NCBI RefSeq assembly: GCF_003014575.1
Contig: NZ_PYGF01000017.1
Coordinates: 1-64,000, forward strand
Length of the DNA stretch: 64,000 nucleotides
From: Cecembia rubra
Lineage (GTDB): Bacteria > Bacteroidota > Bacteroidia > Cytophagales > Cyclobacteriaceae
Direction of reading: 5' to 3'
Under the pieces are notes generated by a model, which saw only the letters and a list, made by a program, of their open reading frames with translations, was not told where the DNA came from and ran no database searches. Positions 63,865 to 64,000 of the stretch are shown here, in pieces (positions within the stretch are counted from its first letter, which is position 1; every line of letters begins with the position of its first letter). The position numbers and the translations under genes were made by a program.

Positions 63865-63999
63865 TTAAATTTTTCGATTTTTATACAGAGACAAAATGCC
63901 ATTGCCGTGGATAAAAAGCCCAGACCCTATAGCGAACCAAAAATTACGGTACCCCGCTTTTCGGAGGCAGAAGGCTTTTATACTAGCCCTCAGCGGTCT
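63865..63999 (-). CDS. C-terminal fragment of an unknown protein (cut by window edge)
   Basis: A minus-strand frame stays open from the right edge to a TAA at 63865-63867, giving 44 residues that include CLRKAGYRNFW and GSGLFIHGNGILSL. It may be the tail of a gene beyond the window or a spurious translation of an intergenic repeat. The end of the window (PLRASIKAF) is also unusually rich in basic residues. Confidence is low. Confidence 0.2.
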   Translation of the reverse strand, partial: RPLRASIKAFCLRKAGYRNFWFAIGSGLFIHGNGILSLYKNRKI

Positions 64000-64000
64000 T

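Overview
This 64 kb window looks like chromosome from a member of the Bacteroidota, most likely the order Cytophagales and probably the family Cyclobacteriaceae. It is AT-rich. Most genes lack a Shine-Dalgarno sequence, and several have a TAnnTTTG promoter box close to the start codon. It also carries Bacteroidota hallmark genes: gldB, a PorP/SprF-like protein, an SprB-repeat/CHU_C-type surface protein, DUF3127, DUF2807 and a hybrid-type propeller sensor. The lineage below phylum level is inferred. No rRNA, tRNA, CRISPR array, prophage or insertion sequence is visible.

Region 1 (1-9.7 kb): the start of a secreted protein, a possible 41-residue ORF ending in a terminator, an aldehyde dehydrogenase plus S58 peptidase pair, a photolyase-like flavoprotein whose start codon abuts a perfect 14-bp-arm hairpin, a PorP/SprF plus SprB-repeat pair typical of type IX secretion, and lysA. 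Region 2 (9.7-17 kb): an overlapping histidine kinase / response regulator / lipoprotein operon; a transglutaminase-like secreted protein preceded by 11-bp-phased TTAACA repeats that resemble a Pho box; then rlmH, a fasciclin protein, small membrane proteins and a Fur-family regulator. Region 3 (17-28.5 kb): a large secreted zinc metalloprotease; a type III polyketide synthase locus with methyltransferase, flavoprotein and UbiA-type prenyltransferase; MscS; a COG0523 GTPase operon with a translationally coupled 59-residue protein; and a MutS-like ATPase.

Region 4 (28.4-40.3 kb): purK-purE, DUF3127, an ECF sigma factor with an overlapping small ORF, a lipoprotein esterase, nth-asnB-glycosyltransferase coupled through overlapping or abutting codons, gldB, a double-fasciclin lipoprotein and a radical SAM/SPASM enzyme. 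Region 5 (40.4-56.4 kb): a Wzx/Wzy-type exopolysaccharide locus. It runs from a structured 5' leader through an SLBB export protein, Wzz, flippase, GT2, polymerase and three GT4 genes. The initiating sugar-phosphate transferase and a methyltransferase lie downstream on the opposite strand. A 2'-5' RNA ligase-like gene and a double universal stress protein interrupt the locus.

Region 6 (56.4-64 kb): a propeller sensor protein that ends after its phospho-acceptor helix with no ATPase domain, a few orphan proteins, a mosaic of degenerate intergenic repeats, and a 1.5 kb tandem array of seven ~213-bp REP-like units between two minus-strand genes. The most interesting leads are this array, the type III PKS/UbiA locus, the phased TTAACA repeats, the polysaccharide leader and the kinase-less sensor.
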